Below, one piece after another: positions 24,807-34,153 of a stretch of 52,681 nucleotides of DNA; within the stretch, counting starts at the first letter, position 1, and every line of letters starts with the position of its first letter. The DNA is taken from assembly GCA_029555965.1 (NCBI GenBank), contig JAKQHY010000070.1, positions 1 through 52,681 of the forward strand, in the 5' to 3' direction. A program made the position numbers and the translations under genes. The stretch is from Chloroflexota bacterium (GTDB lineage: Bacteria; Chloroflexota; Anaerolineae; B4-G1; SLSP01). The notes beneath the pieces were generated by a model, which saw only the letters and a program-made list of their open reading frames with translations, searched no databases and was not told where the DNA came from.

Positions 24807-26291
24807 ATGAACCAATCTACAGGCACAGCGAATACCCCACGCCGCCCCCCCACGCCTCATGCTCCCCAACACCGGTGGATGTCAATTCTCTATGGGGCGG
24901 GGGTCATAGGAGCGCTCAATCTGGGATTTTGGGTCGCGGACGCGCTCTGGCGTTTCACCAACCCTGCGCATCTGCCCACAGCCTCTATCTACCCCCCACC
25001 CACCTCATGGACACAAGCCTTGTTCCAAAACATCCCCCCCTACACCTGGTTTATGCGCGCCCTGTGGTTGGGACTGACCCTCCTTGGCGGCATACTTTGT
25101 GAGCGGCTCTGGTCGTGGCAAAATCGGCGCGCGCGCGCCGGGCGTGCCAGTGAACAGCATTATCGCGCCCTATTTGAGAACGCGCCGGTCAGTCTCTGCG
25201 TTACGACCCAGGATGGGCGCTTGTTGGAATATAATGCAGGCCTGCGTCAACTACAGGGCTTCGCAGATACCGAGGTTGCGCAAATCAATGTTTGGAATTG
25301 GTACGCAAATCCGGCGGATCGCAAGCAGCTACTGGCTCAGTTACAGGACGAAGGCTACACACACCGCTACGAGACAAAACTCAACCGCGTGGATGGCGCC
25401 GGCTACGAGGCCAGTGTGACGTCCACGCTGATCCCTCTGGGCGATCAAGAGGTCATCTTAACCGTGTTGGAGGATAACACCGAGGCTAACCGCCTTAAAA
25501 ATAAACTGCTGAACGAGCGCAGTACCCTGGCCCGCCAGGTCGAAGAACACACTGCCGCGCTGCTGAGAACCAACGCCGAGTTAACCCAGGCGCTCCGCGT
25601 CAAAGATGAATTCCTCGCCATCATGAGCCACGAACTGCGCACGCCGTTGACCATTATGATGACATTAGCCGATAATTTGTACCAGGAGATTTACGGGCCG
25701 TTGTCCGAGCGGCAAAGAGCACAGTTGCGCAGCATCCAGGAAAGTGGTTACAATCTCCTCAGCCTGATCAACGATCTGGTAGACCTGGCAAAAATCGGCG
25801 CCGGACAGCTCAAACTCCAACACACACCCTTCACTGTGCGCCAGGTCTGTGAATTGGCCCTGCAAGCGGTGCGCGCGCAAGCACAGAAGAAAACCATCTG
25901 CCTATCCCTTGAGATTGATCCGACCGTGGAGGTGATGGTCGCCGACGCCGGGCGCATACGGCAAATGCTGACGAAATTATTGCACAATGCCATCAAATTT
26001 ACGCCAGCCGGGGGGCAAGCCGGGCTGGAAGTGCGTGGAGATGCCGATCAAGCCGGCGTCCATTTCGTCGTTTGGGACACCGGGATTGGCATCCCGCCGG
26101 AGAAGATCAGCCAGCTTTTCCAATCCTTTAACCAACTGGACACCTCATCCACCCGCGACCATGATGGCACCGGCATTGGATTGGCTCTGGTGGAACGGCT
26201 GACTCACCTGCATGAAGGCGTCGTCAGTGTGCAAAGTCACCCTGGCGAGGGCAGCCGCTTTACCATCTCCCTGCCCTGGCGCAAGCCCTGA
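24807..26291 (+). CDS. membrane sensor histidine kinase with PAS domain
   Basis: 494 residues. Two transmembrane segments ('ILYGAGVIGALNLGFWVADA' and 'ALWLGLTLLGGILCERLW') bracket a short outside loop. A PAS domain follows ('YRALFENAPVSLCVTTQDGR'), then a coiled linker and HisKA with the H-box 'FLAIMSHELRTPLTI'. The HATPase part has 'LLHNAIKFTPAGG' (N-box), 'VWDTGIGIPPEKI' (G1), 'LFQSFNQLD' (F) and 'GTGIGLALVERL' (G2). The DNA-binding partner is not adjacent; the nearest regulator is at 43.7 kb. All catalytic boxes are intact. The ribosome-binding site is weak. Confidence 0.93.
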   Translation: MNQSTGTANTPRRPPTPHAPQHRWMSILYGAGVIGALNLGFWVADALWRFTNPAHLPTASIYPPPTSWTQALFQNIPPYTWFMRALWLGLTLLGGILCERLWSWQNRRARAGRASEQHYRALFENAPVSLCVTTQDGRLLEYNAGLRQLQGFADTEVAQINVWNWYANPADRKQLLAQLQDEGYTHRYETKLNRVDGAGYEASVTSTLIPLGDQEVILTVLEDNTEANRLKNKLLNERSTLARQVEEHTAALLRTNAELTQALRVKDEFLAIMSHELRTPLTIMMTLADNLYQEIYGPLSERQRAQLRSIQESGYNLLSLINDLVDLAKIGAGQLKLQHTPFTVRQVCELALQAVRAQAQKKTICLSLEIDPTVEVMVADAGRIRQMLTKLLHNAIKFTPAGGQAGLEVRGDADQAGVHFVVWDTGIGIPPEKISQLFQSFNQLDTSSTRDHDGTGIGLALVERLTHLHEGVVSVQSHPGEGSRFTISLPWRKP

Positions 26292-26297
26292 GCCAGA

Positions 26298-26357
26298 ACC
26301 ACAAAAAACACGGCGGACACAAAGCAACCTCTTTGTGTCCGCCGTGTCCTTTGTGGT
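26298..26357. terminator. long CACAAAGG-family inverted repeat between convergent genes
   Basis: Arms of about 27 nt (26298-26324 and 26331-26357, loop CAACCT) pair almost perfectly: ACACGGCGGACACAAAG against CTTTGTGTCCGCCGTGT, with ACCACAAA against TTTGTGGT outside. It lies between the stops of the kinase and mfd and probably ends transcription in both directions. The word ACACAAAGG belongs to the same vocabulary as 41275-41300. Confidence 0.7.
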
Positions 26358-26363
26358 AGATTC

Positions 26364-29300
26364 TTAATTCGTTTCTCGCCACCCCTTTGCCAACGCTTCG
26401 AGCGTCACCCGCAGGTTTTCCCGCCAACGCGCTTCCTCCCAGGAAAGCGGCAGCCAGATTTCGCGCCGCCCCACGCGCGCATAATCTTGTAGATTGCGGC
26501 GTAACTGCGCAGCCTGGTTGGGGTCAAGGTCTTTCAGCCATGGCGGGCGCAGGGCGATTTGCGCGCTCTCCACGGTAATCGCCGGAATCCGCGCGTCGCG
26601 GGCCAGCACCTTCAGGCGCAACTGATAAAGCAAGTTCTGCGCGGTCGGCGGCAGCGGCCCGAAGCGGTCGGTCAGCTCTTCCTCCAACTGCGCGATGTCG
26701 TCCGCGCTGGTCAGGTCGGCCAGGCGGCGGTAGAGCTGCAAGCGCAGCTTGTCGTCGGGGACATAGTCCGCCGGCAGGCCCACCGCCAACGGCAGTTCGA
26801 TGGTGATGGAACCAAGCGGCTCCGGCGGCGGCGGCGCACCGGACTGCGCGGCCTTAAGTTCCCCCACGGCGCGCGTCAACATCCGCGTGTAGAGGGTGAA
26901 GCCCACCGCCGCGACGTGACCGTGCTGCTTCCGCCCTAGCAAATCCCCCGCCCCACGGATCTCCAGATCGCGCAGCGCCACCGAGAACCCACCGCCACCG
27001 CTGACCGTCTCGTCCAACGCCTGGAGCCGGGCGCGCGCGTCGTCCGTCATCCGCCGCTTGTGGAAAAAATAAGCGTAGCCCCGCCGCGTGCCGCGCCCCA
27101 CCCGTCCCCGCAACTGATAAAGCTGCGCCAACCCGAAGCGGTCGGCGCGCTCCACGATCAGCGTGTTCGCGTTCGGGAAGTCCAGCCCGCTCTCGATGAT
27201 GGTCGTCGCCAGCAGCACGTCCAACTCGCCGGCCGTGAACCGCCGCATCATCCGCGCCAGATCGCGCTCGTGCATCTGCCCGTGCGCCACCCCGATGCGG
27301 GCTTCCGGCGCCAACTCCTTGAGCCGCGCCTCCACCGCCAGGATGGACTCCACGCGGTTGTGGACGTAGAACACCTGCCCGCCGCGCTTGAGTTCGCGCA
27401 AGATGGCCCGCCGCGTCACATCCGCGTCGTAGGGGCCGATGTACGTGGCGATGGGCAGCCGTTCCTGCGGCGGCGTCTCGATGATGCTGATGTCGCGGAC
27501 GCCCGCCAGCGCCATGTAGAGCGTGCGCGGGATCGGCGTCGCCGTCATCGTCAGCACGTCCACCTCGGTGCGGATTTGCTTCAGCCGTTCCTTGTGCGCC
27601 ACCCCGAAGCGCTGCTCCTCGTCAATGATAACCAGCCCCAAATCCTTGAACGCCACATCCTTCTGCACCAGCCGGTGCGTCCCGATGACGATGTCCACTT
27701 TCCCCTCGGCCAGCCCCATCAGGACTTTGTGCTGCTCGGCGTCGGTGCGGAAGCGCGACAGCACTTCCACGCTGATAGGGAATGGCTCAAGCCGCTGCCG
27801 GAACGTCTCGTAATGCTGCTGCGCCAGCACCGTCGTCGGCGCGAGCATGGCGACCTGCTTGCCGTCCATCACCGCTTTGAAGGCGGCGCGCAGGGCCACC
27901 TCCGTCTTGCCGTACCCGGCGTCCCCGCAGATCAGGCGATCCATGGGACGCGCCTGCTCCATATCTTCCTTCACCGAAATAATCGCGCGGGTCTGATCTT
28001 CCGTCTCGATGTAAGGGAAGGCCGCTTCCAATTCCTGCTGCCAGCCGGTGTCCTTGTTGAACGCATGGCCGGACGCAATCTGACGGGAAGCGTACAGTTC
28101 CAGCAGCTCCCCGGCCAATTCGTCAGTCGCCTTCTGGACGTGCGCCTTCGTCTCTTCCCACGCGCCGCTGCCCAGACGGTGCAGCGAGGGCGTGAAACCT
28201 TCGCTGCCGATGTAGCGGCTCAGGCGGTCGGCCTGGTGGATGGGGACGTAGAGCCGATCCCGCCCGGCATACTCCAACAGCAGGTACTCGCGCTCGATGT
28301 CGTCCACGCCGCGCGTGACCAGGCCCTTGAAGACGGCGATGCCGTAATCCTCATGCACCACCACGTCGCCCGGCTGCAAATCCGAGAAGGTGAATTCCGG
28401 CGCGGTGGCCCGGCGGCGCGCGCGGCGGCGCGGTTCCGGCGGGCGCCAGCCGAAGAGTTCTTCGTCGGTGATCAAGTGGCGCGTCCCTAACGGCCCGTGC
28501 CACTGCCAGCCGCCGGTCAAAGCGGCCTGCACGAAGGTGATCAGTCCCTCCGGCGGCTCCGGCAGCGCCGAGTACACCGGCGGCGGCGTGTACTCCTGCC
28601 ACAGTTCGGCCATGCGCGCCGCCTGGCGGCTGACGACCACCACTTGATCGCCCAGGCTCGTCCACTGGCGCAATCGCCCCATCGCTTCCGGCAGCCGTCC
28701 AGCAAAGTGGACTTCCGGCGTGAACGCTTCCACCAGCGCGCCCGCGTCACCGTGAGCGGAGTCGAACGGCTCGCCGGTTTCGCACGATAGCGTCAACTGG
28801 CGATCCAGCAGGCCGCGCATCGTCTCCCAGATCACGTAAGGTTGCGGCAGGTCGGCGCCGGCGCCGGCCGCGAATGACTCTTCCAGCGCGCGCGTCCGCT
28901 GCTCCTGCGCCTCGGCCTCCAGGTCTTGCCAGAGCGCCGGGAGTTGCTCCGCCCCATCCACCACGACCAGGGCGTTGGTAGGCAGATAGTGCAGCAGCGT
29001 GCCGACCTCTTCGTACAAGTATGGCAGATAAAATTCCAGGTTGGGGAAAGGGACGGCGGCCTCCAACGCCTGCGCGTCGGCTTCCAGGGACGTGCGGACG
29101 TCCGCCGGAATCTCCCCGGCCAGCCAGGAGCGCACGGCGGCCACCGCGCGGGCGTTATCCTGGGGCAGCGCCTCGCGCATCGGCGTGAGCCAGAACCCCT
29201 CGGCGCGGCCCGTCGAACGCTGCGTCGCCGGGTCAAAGGTGCGGATGGTGTCCACTTCGTCGCCGAAGAACTCCAGGCGGTACGGCTGCACGGCCTGCGG

Positions 29301-29906
29301 CGGATAGATGTCCAGCAGGCCGCCGCGCCGGCTGAGCTGTCCCGGCGCCTGCACCACGCTGACCGGCTCGTAGCCGATGCCGCTGGCGTGCCGCGCCAAT
29401 CCGGTGAGCGATTCGTGCGCGCCCACGGCGATTTTGCGGGCAGCCTTGCGAAACTGGCGATAGGGCAGGGTGCGCTGCATCAACGCGCGCGCCGAGGCCA
29501 CGATGACCGGGGTGAGCGCCGTCTCAGCCGCCGCCATGCGGTACATAATGAGCGTCGAGAGCACATCCAACCGGTCGGTGATGGCTTCGGGCGTCCAAGG
29601 AGCGCGCTCGTAGAAGAGCGCGGAGGGTTCGGGGAACTGCAACAGTTGCGCGGTGGGAGGCAACCACAGGCGCAACGTCTCGGCCAGACGGCGGCTGTGC
29701 TCTACGGTGGGCGTGATGATCAGCGTCGGCGCTGCCAACTCCGCGACCAGCGCCGCAATGACCGGCGGGCGGGTGTAGGGCAAGAGGGGCTGCGCCGGCA
29801 ACTGAATGCCGTCTTTGATCGCGTCGCGCAGTTTGTGGTAAGCCGGATGCTGCTGCACCCAGCTCAAGAGGCCATACAAGGGCGAAGCGACGGTAGCAGG
29901 GGCCAT
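26364..29906 (-). CDS. mfd: transcription-repair coupling factor
   Basis: 1180 residues, close to the usual length. Mfd releases RNA polymerase stalled at DNA damage and recruits UvrA. The N-terminus is the UvrB-like module ('[20 protein letters not shown]'). A CarD-like RNA polymerase-interacting domain lies near residue 510-570 ('[18 protein letters not shown]', '[17 protein letters not shown]'). The RecG-like motor has Walker A '[14 protein letters not shown]', '[15 protein letters not shown]', '[11 protein letters not shown]' and the final 'QLRGRVGRG'. The TRG-type hairpin '[19 protein letters not shown]' and a C-terminal TRCF domain complete it. It starts 3 nt after the pth stop, so translation is probably coupled; there is no separate ribosome-binding site. 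Confidence 0.99.
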   Translation of the reverse strand: MAPATVASPLYGLLSWVQQHPAYHKLRDAIKDGIQLPAQPLLPYTRPPVIAALVAELAAPTLIITPTVEHSRRLAETLRLWLPPTAQLLQFPEPSALFYERAPWTPEAITDRLDVLSTLIMYRMAAAETALTPVIVASARALMQRTLPYRQFRKAARKIAVGAHESLTGLARHASGIGYEPVSVVQAPGQLSRRGGLLDIYPPQAVQPYRLEFFGDEVDTIRTFDPATQRSTGRAEGFWLTPMREALPQDNARAVAAVRSWLAGEIPADVRTSLEADAQALEAAVPFPNLEFYLPYLYEEVGTLLHYLPTNALVVVDGAEQLPALWQDLEAEAQEQRTRALEESFAAGAGADLPQPYVIWETMRGLLDRQLTLSCETGEPFDSAHGDAGALVEAFTPEVHFAGRLPEAMGRLRQWTSLGDQVVVVSRQAARMAELWQEYTPPPVYSALPEPPEGLITFVQAALTGGWQWHGPLGTRHLITDEELFGWRPPEPRRRARRRATAPEFTFSDLQPGDVVVHEDYGIAVFKGLVTRGVDDIEREYLLLEYAGRDRLYVPIHQADRLSRYIGSEGFTPSLHRLGSGAWEETKAHVQKATDELAGELLELYASRQIASGHAFNKDTGWQQELEAAFPYIETEDQTRAIISVKEDMEQARPMDRLICGDAGYGKTEVALRAAFKAVMDGKQVAMLAPTTVLAQQHYETFRQRLEPFPISVEVLSRFRTDAEQHKVLMGLAEGKVDIVIGTHRLVQKDVAFKDLGLVIIDEEQRFGVAHKERLKQIRTEVDVLTMTATPIPRTLYMALAGVRDISIIETPPQERLPIATYIGPYDADVTRRAILRELKRGGQVFYVHNRVESILAVEARLKELAPEARIGVAHGQMHERDLARMMRRFTAGELDVLLATTIIESGLDFPNANTLIVERADRFGLAQLYQLRGRVGRGTRRGYAYFFHKRRMTDDARARLQALDETVSGGGGFSVALRDLEIRGAGDLLGRKQHGHVAAVGFTLYTRMLTRAVGELKAAQSGAPPPPEPLGSITIELPLAVGLPADYVPDDKLRLQLYRRLADLTSADDIAQLEEELTDRFGPLPPTAQNLLYQLRLKVLARDARIPAITVESAQIALRPPWLKDLDPNQAAQLRRNLQDYARVGRREIWLPLSWEEARWRENLRVTLEALAKGWRETN

Positions 29907-29909
29907 GGC

Positions 29910-30503
29910 TCAGGCCGGTTCGCCAGCGATGCGCCAGGTGTTCCCCTGACGCTCAAAATCGGCGGCGCCGTTCCACCACGACTGGATGAGGTCGCGGGCC
30001 AGGCGCTGCACATCCCACAAGAGGGGCAATTCAGCCGAGGAGAAATCTTGCAGCACGTAGGCCGCCGGATCCATCTGACCGGGCGGTCGCCCGATGCCCA
30101 GGCGCAGGCGGGGGAAAGCGTCCGTCCCCAGGTGTTGGATGGTGGACTGCACGCCGCGATGGCCGCCGCTGCTGCCCTGTGGGCGGTAGCGTATCACGCC
30201 CAGAGGAATGTCGAGGTCGTCATAAATGACAAGGATGTCCGCCGGTTCAATCTTGTAGAAACGGGCCAACGCGCCGACGGCCTTGCCGCTGTCGTTCATC
30301 CACGTTTGCGGCTTCGCCAGAATCAGCCGCCGGTCAGCCGGCAGCGTCCCATGCGCCACCTGCGCCTGCTGCTCGTTGCGATCAAAGCTGAGGCGCAAGT
30401 GTTCGGCCAGCGCGTCCGCCACCTGGAAGCCGATGTTGTGGCGGTTGCGAGCATAACGCGGGCCGGGGTTGCCCAGCCCGGCAACGAGGACAAACTCAGT
30501 CAC
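29910..30503 (-). CDS. pth: peptidyl-tRNA hydrolase
   Basis: 197 residues. The enzyme frees tRNA from dropped-off peptidyl-tRNA. Catalytic residues are in place: 'GLGNPGPRYARNRHNIGF' (Asn and the catalytic His), 'PQTWMNDSGKAV' (Asn), 'VIYDDLDIPLG' (Asp) and 'GSSGGHRGVQSTIQHLG'. I choose the GTG start at 30503: it begins 'TEFVLVAGLGNPG', the conserved N-terminus, and overlaps the upstream stop as GTGA. The longer in-frame extension of 33 residues lies inside the upstream gene. The order anchored protein-pth-mfd is tightly packed and likely one transcript. Confidence 0.97.
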   Translation of the reverse strand: MTEFVLVAGLGNPGPRYARNRHNIGFQVADALAEHLRLSFDRNEQQAQVAHGTLPADRRLILAKPQTWMNDSGKAVGALARFYKIEPADILVIYDDLDIPLGVIRYRPQGSSGGHRGVQSTIQHLGTDAFPRLRLGIGRPPGQMDPAAYVLQDFSSAELPLLWDVQRLARDLIQSWWNGAADFERQGNTWRIAGEPA

Positions 30504-31270
30504 GCGCGCCGCCTGCGGTTGAGTTGGCGGAAATAATAGCGCACGAGGGCTTTGATGATGGCGTACAGGATGCCCAACACGTAGAGGAAAACGGCGAGCC
30601 ACACGCCGGTGGTAAAGGCTTCTTTGAGCGCCGCGCCGGAAAGAATGTCGGCCGGGTTGATACCCTCTTCTTCCTCATCCCCAGTGGACGTGGCTTGCGC
30701 GCCGACGGTGGCCGTCAGGCGCGGGGTAGCCGTGGGCGGCTGCTCGATAGTGGGAGCGGGCGCGCCCGCCTGGCCGGGTTGTGGCGTTTCGGTCGGCTGG
30801 CCCTCTGCTCCGGCAGGCGTCGGTGTGGCGGTGGGTTCCTCCGTCGGCGTCGGTTCCACGTTGTTGACGGTCAGGTTGTTGACGAAGCGCACGTTGGGCG
30901 TCTCGTTGCCGGCTTCGTAGAGCACCAGAGCCAGCACGTACTGTCCGTTCGGCACGAGGGTGGTATCCCACACGCCCAGCGTCCCGTTGACCACCATCGT
31001 GCGCACGTCCCAGGCAACCGGCGCATCCATCCGCCAGCCGGTGTCGCCGGTCACGGTGGCCCCGGTCGCATACAGCACGCCATAGGAAGCAAACTGCGGG
31101 TGCGTGGCCGTGCCAACAATGGTCACCTGCCCGCTGAGAACGCTGCCTTCCCTCGGAGAGGTAATATCCAATACCGCTTGTGTCTGAGGAGCGGCGCCAA
31201 TGCGCCCCACACCCAGCAACAAAACCAGCGCCAGGATCACGCCATATCGCAACCATTTCATCGAATTCAT
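30500..31270 (-). CDS. membrane-anchored Ig-like domain protein with Thr/Pro linker
   Basis: 256 residues. Signal peptide ('GVILALVLLLGVGRIGA') then an Ig-like/bacterial invasin-type domain of about 100 residues ('LDITSPREGSVLSGQVTIVG', 'PNGQYVLALVLYEAGNETP'). A linker of about 65 residues rich in PT, PTE and PQ follows, then a short acidic patch. The single C-terminal transmembrane helix ('TTGVWLAVFLYVLGILYAII') ends in a basic tail 'RYYFRQLNRRRRA'. The fold should sit outside, tethered to the membrane. GAGAGG precedes the ATG and is the end of the repeat element at 31286. The gene overlaps pth by 4 nt, an odd partner for a housekeeping gene. Confidence 0.8.
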   Translation of the reverse strand: MNSMKWLRYGVILALVLLLGVGRIGAAPQTQAVLDITSPREGSVLSGQVTIVGTATHPQFASYGVLYATGATVTGDTGWRMDAPVAWDVRTMVVNGTLGVWDTTLVPNGQYVLALVLYEAGNETPNVRFVNNLTVNNVEPTPTEEPTATPTPAGAEGQPTETPQPGQAGAPAPTIEQPPTATPRLTATVGAQATSTGDEEEEGINPADILSGAALKEAFTTGVWLAVFLYVLGILYAIIKALVRYYFRQLNRRRRA

Positions 31271-31285
31271 AAGACCTCTCTAAAA

Positions 31286-31351
31286 CCTCAACGGATTGAA
31301 CGAATTAAACGGAGAAGGTGTCTGTTAAACTCCGTTGAATCCGTTGATAAA
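31286..31351 (-). repeat. AACGGATT-family hairpin array feeding a ribosome-binding site
   Basis: CTCAACGGATTGAACGAATT and AAACGGAG form one arm; CTCCGTTGAATCCGTTGA returns after GAAGGTGTCTGTTAAA. Read on the minus strand it ends CCGTTGAGGTTTTAGAGAGG, a degenerate right module that doubles as the ribosome-binding site of the gene at 31270. Confidence 0.8.
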
Positions 31352-31422
31352 GTTTTTTTGTTTTTACCGCTACGCAAACGAGAAGTTTAACACGAAAGAG
31401 GGGGATGACAAGCGAAAGAAGC

Positions 31423-31515
31423 GTTAGGAGTGAGGAGTGAGGAGTAAGGAGTGAGGAAAGACTACGGGACTACCAGACTGACGACTGCGAGACTACCAGA
31501 CTAATGACTACGAGA
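31423..31515. repeat. GGAGTGA tandem and GACTACCA array overlapping a stop codon
   Basis: GGAGTGAGGAGTGAGGAGTA and AGGAGTGAGGA form an 8-nt tandem. They run into GACTACGGGACTACCAGACT, GACGACTGCGAGACTACCAG and ACTAATGACTACGAGAC. The TAG stop of the U32 gene (31508-31510, minus strand) lies within the last unit. No second arm is visible. Confidence 0.65.
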
Positions 31516-33337
31516 CATCCTCAAAGTAGACTTCCATCTCGCACGCCGCACAGTCGAAACGCAGGGGGTAACGACGCCCGTCTTGATCTACCAGGGCGAG
31601 CGGTTCTTTGAGGCCGGATGGCTGGCGCGTCCCGTCGCACAGGCCGAGTTGGTGTTTGAGGCAGTATTTCGTCCGCATGACGGGCTTGCCGCGCATGTCG
31701 AGACCGGATTCGGCGGCAGGGGCCAGCGATTTCACACCGTGCCGCCAGTAGAAGGCGCGAGCGCGGGCGTTGAGGACATTGCCCCTGAAATCGAGCGCCG
31801 TTTCGGGGTACGGCGCGTCATTGTTGAGGAGATGTCCTTCGGCAACGGGCCGGTCGGCAGCCCGCGCCGCGAGCAGACGTTCCAGCGTGCGCCGCCGCAG
31901 ATCGTTGAGAGCCGCGACGGGCAGGAAGTATGGCGTTTTCCACGTTAGTGTGAGATCGGCGACGGTAAAAGGGGTGTCGCCAGTCTTGCGCAACTGCTTC
32001 TCCACAGTCGCGCGCGCCATGTCCGGCTTCTGCGCGGGGATTTTCTCCGCCGCCAGAGTCTCGACGGCAACCACACCGTCCTCATCTTCCGCCGTCAGCC
32101 GGAAGCCGTCGGGCGTCTCGAGCAGCGTGAGCGTCACGGCGATGGTGCGCGTCACCTGTGCTTTTTCCAGATGCGCCAGGAAGACGTGGTCGTGATTGCG
32201 GTAGAGGCGCGTCCCCGGCGGGATGTCGCGCAGGTCATTGAGGACGACACGCTGCCCGTCCACCCGGTTGACCAGTGCGCCCTGTAGCTCCCCGGCCGCG
32301 TCAAAAAAACTCAGCCCGTCGCCATTGTGCAGGTCTGCCGCTTGATCCAGCGTGACGGTCTTGCCAGACGCGGCCGCTGCCACGCCCACGAACTCGCCCA
32401 CCATCTTGGGCGTCTCGATAAAACCAGGCGGTTCCGCGCGTCCGTGCAGGAAATAAGGTGTGTAACCGCGATTGAAGGTCTTATTCATGTCGGGCGTGAA
32501 ATCCACCGCGCTGCGCCCCGACGAGCTTCTGCGCCAGCCGCGCGCCGCCAGCGCCGCGTCAAGTCGTTGGCGGTAAAAGCTAACGACGTTCTTGATGTAC
32601 GTCACATCCTTGAGGCGTCCTTCGATCTTGAAAGCCGTGACGCCGGCGTCGAGTAGCGCATCCAGGTCGGCGGAGAGATTGAGGTCGCGCAGGGAGAGCA
32701 GGTGCTTGCCCGCCACCACCGGCTGCCCGTCCCGATCCACCAGGGTGTAGCGGCGGCGGCAGGGTTGCGCGCACTCGCCGCGGTTGCCGCTGCGCCCGCC
32801 GATGGCGTAGCTCATGGTACATTGCCCGCTGTAACTCACGCAGAGCGCGCCGTGGACAAAGGATTCCAGTTCAACGGTCGGGGCGGCCTGGCGAATGGCG
32901 CGAATCTGCGGCAGGCTCAACTCGCGGGCCAGAATCACGCGGCGGAAGCCAACCGCTTCCAGAAAAGCGACTTTCTCCGGCGTAGCGTTGTGCATCTGCG
33001 TGCTGGCGATGAGGGGGATCGGCGGCAAGTCACACTCCAACAGGCCCACATCCTGGATGATGACGCCATCCACACCAGCCTCATAAAGCTGGTGGATGAG
33101 ACGCACGGCTTGCGGCAGTTCGTCGTCGTAGAGGAGCGTGTTCACGGTCACGTAGACGCGCGCCCAGTAAGTGTGCGCGTGCGCCGTCAGCGCAACGATG
33201 TCATCCAGGGGATTGCCAGCCTTCTCCCGCGCCCCAAACCGCGCCGCGCCGATGTAGACCGCGTCCGCGCCGCAGTCAATGGCAGCGACGCCGCAATCGA
33301 GGTCTTTGGCAGGAGCAAGGAGTTCGGTTTGGGTCAT
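31508..33337 (-). CDS. U32 family peptidase / 23S rRNA hydroxylase-like (RlhA type)
   Basis: 609 residues. The N-terminal TIM barrel has the U32 signature region: 'ELLAPAKDLDCGVAAIDCGA', 'GVIIQDVGLLE', 'ASTQMHNATPEKV' and 'ELESFVHGALCVSYSGQC', then 'NRGECAQPCRRRY' and 'IEGRLKDVTYI'. Four conserved cysteines sit in the last two motifs. The length and the C-terminal half fit the long U32 group that includes E. coli RlhA, which takes part in hydroxylation of 23S rRNA C2501; protease activity is not certain for this family. A further cysteine group near the end ('KYCLKHQLGLC', 'RFDCAACEMEV') may bind metal. It begins 7 nt after the MNT gene. Confidence 0.9.
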   Translation of the reverse strand: MTQTELLAPAKDLDCGVAAIDCGADAVYIGAARFGAREKAGNPLDDIVALTAHAHTYWARVYVTVNTLLYDDELPQAVRLIHQLYEAGVDGVIIQDVGLLECDLPPIPLIASTQMHNATPEKVAFLEAVGFRRVILARELSLPQIRAIRQAAPTVELESFVHGALCVSYSGQCTMSYAIGGRSGNRGECAQPCRRRYTLVDRDGQPVVAGKHLLSLRDLNLSADLDALLDAGVTAFKIEGRLKDVTYIKNVVSFYRQRLDAALAARGWRRSSSGRSAVDFTPDMNKTFNRGYTPYFLHGRAEPPGFIETPKMVGEFVGVAAAASGKTVTLDQAADLHNGDGLSFFDAAGELQGALVNRVDGQRVVLNDLRDIPPGTRLYRNHDHVFLAHLEKAQVTRTIAVTLTLLETPDGFRLTAEDEDGVVAVETLAAEKIPAQKPDMARATVEKQLRKTGDTPFTVADLTLTWKTPYFLPVAALNDLRRRTLERLLAARAADRPVAEGHLLNNDAPYPETALDFRGNVLNARARAFYWRHGVKSLAPAAESGLDMRGKPVMRTKYCLKHQLGLCDGTRQPSGLKEPLALVDQDGRRYPLRFDCAACEMEVYFEDVS

Positions 33338-33344
33338 ACGGGTT

Positions 33345-33716
33345 TCAGCCTAGCGGCAGAGCTTGCAAAAGGTCTATGTGTTCGCGTTGAACGTTATGGT
33401 AGAAATGCGTGCCCAGAGCGGCGACGTCGTGCCACTGCGCGGCACTCCATACGCGTGGGGATAGGTCGAGGTCGTATTTCAAGTTCAAGTCCACGGCAAA
33501 ATAGCGGATTTGTTTGCGCTCCCGCCAATCATCTCCCTCTAAGATCACCAACACGTCAATATCTGAGGTCGGTGTGCTATCGCCTCTGGCCTTGGAACCA
33601 TAGAGCCATACCGTCTGCAAATGTGTGGCAAACCGCGCGCCCAGACCTCGGACGAACTCGATCAATGCCTGTCGCTCATTGAGTTGCAAGTTGGTTAAGT
33701 CAGCTTGTACACTCAC
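33345..33716 (-). CDS. MNT-type nucleotidyltransferase antitoxin
   Basis: 123 residues with a GTG start that overlaps the HEPN stop as GTGA. The minimal nucleotidyltransferase motif is complete: 'YGSKARGDSTPTSDIDVLVI' (GS-x9-DxD) with a likely third acidic residue in 'KYDLDLSP'. In HEPN/MNT modules the MNT partner neutralises the HEPN ribonuclease, in known cases by adding AMP residues to a conserved tyrosine near the HEPN active site. Partner and order are as expected (HEPN first). It belongs to the accessory genome. The U32 gene follows closely but is probably unrelated in function. Confidence 0.92.
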   Translation of the reverse strand: MSVQADLTNLQLNERQALIEFVRGLGARFATHLQTVWLYGSKARGDSTPTSDIDVLVILEGDDWRERKQIRYFAVDLNLKYDLDLSPRVWSAAQWHDVAALGTHFYHNVQREHIDLLQALPLG

Positions 33717-34114
33717 GCCATTCCCTCGTTTTGCATGTAAGTCTCTATACGTTGGACGAACCGCGCCGCGTCCTCTATTGCATTTTCAGCTTCTGCCTGA
33801 TTATGAGACATAACAATTTCATAATCACTGTCCAAGCGCAGATTGAATGTATTGCCCAACATCCGGCTGTATTCCGGCTCGACCAGCCCTGGTTTAACAA
33901 AATGCTGTGCAAACAATGCATGAACCGCCGAATGACTTTTCGTGATGATCCCCCGGCTGCTCAATAACGCACAGGTAGCATAAAACATCGCGTAATAGGC
34001 GCGGGAGATAGTCAGGTCGTAATGACCCAACCTGTAAACATCCCGCGCCTGCGTCAACGCCTGCCGCGCGCGATCCAGATAGAGAGGAACTTCAGGAGGC
34101 GTATTCATAGCCAT
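33713..34114 (-). CDS. HEPN-domain toxin (ribonuclease-like)
   Basis: 133 residues, all helical. The HEPN pattern is visible: 'RARQALTQARDVYRLGHYD', 'SRAYYAMFYATCALL', then 'SRGIITKSHSAVHALFAQ'. The Rx4-6H catalytic pair is R-GIITKS-H. The tyrosines in 'AYYAMFY' are in the region modified by MNT partners in other systems. It is expected to cleave RNA when free. A second in-frame ATG two codons later is possible; neither has a strong ribosome-binding site. A GGGCGGAT hairpin lies just upstream. Confidence 0.9.
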   Translation of the reverse strand: MAMNTPPEVPLYLDRARQALTQARDVYRLGHYDLTISRAYYAMFYATCALLSSRGIITKSHSAVHALFAQHFVKPGLVEPEYSRMLGNTFNLRLDSDYEIVMSHNQAEAENAIEDAARFVQRIETYMQNEGMA

Positions 34115-34127
34115 AACACCAGATATG

Positions 34128-34148
34128 GGGCGGATATTCCATCCGCCC
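34128..34148 (-). terminator. GGGCGGAT hairpin between LURP-one and HEPN genes
   Basis: GGGCGGAT (34128-34135) and ATCCGCCC (34141-34148) pair around ATTCC, 5 nt after the LURP-one stop. The stem resembles the core of the palindrome at 48156-48185. There is no T-run, so termination is possible but not proven. Confidence 0.45.
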
Positions 34149-34153
34149 TATAC

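Noticed and set aside
27060..28490. 476-residue plus-strand open frame opposite mfd
   Set aside because: The composition (RR, HH, RH, AVG) is typical of antisense frames in GC-rich genes, and mfd is certain on the other strand. The same applies to 28926-30536 opposite mfd/pth and 3908-5143 opposite the GH4 gene.
30504..30602. 33-residue N-terminal extension of pth
   Set aside because: It lies wholly within the upstream gene, is rich in Arg and Pro, and precedes the conserved 'TEFVLVAGLGNPG' start. The GTGA overlap is the better start.
31508..31700. Naming the U32 protein firmly as RlhA with an Fe-S cluster
   Set aside because: Length and domains fit, but several U32 paralogues share them and the cysteine spacing alone does not prove a cluster. 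The gene symbol is therefore left empty.
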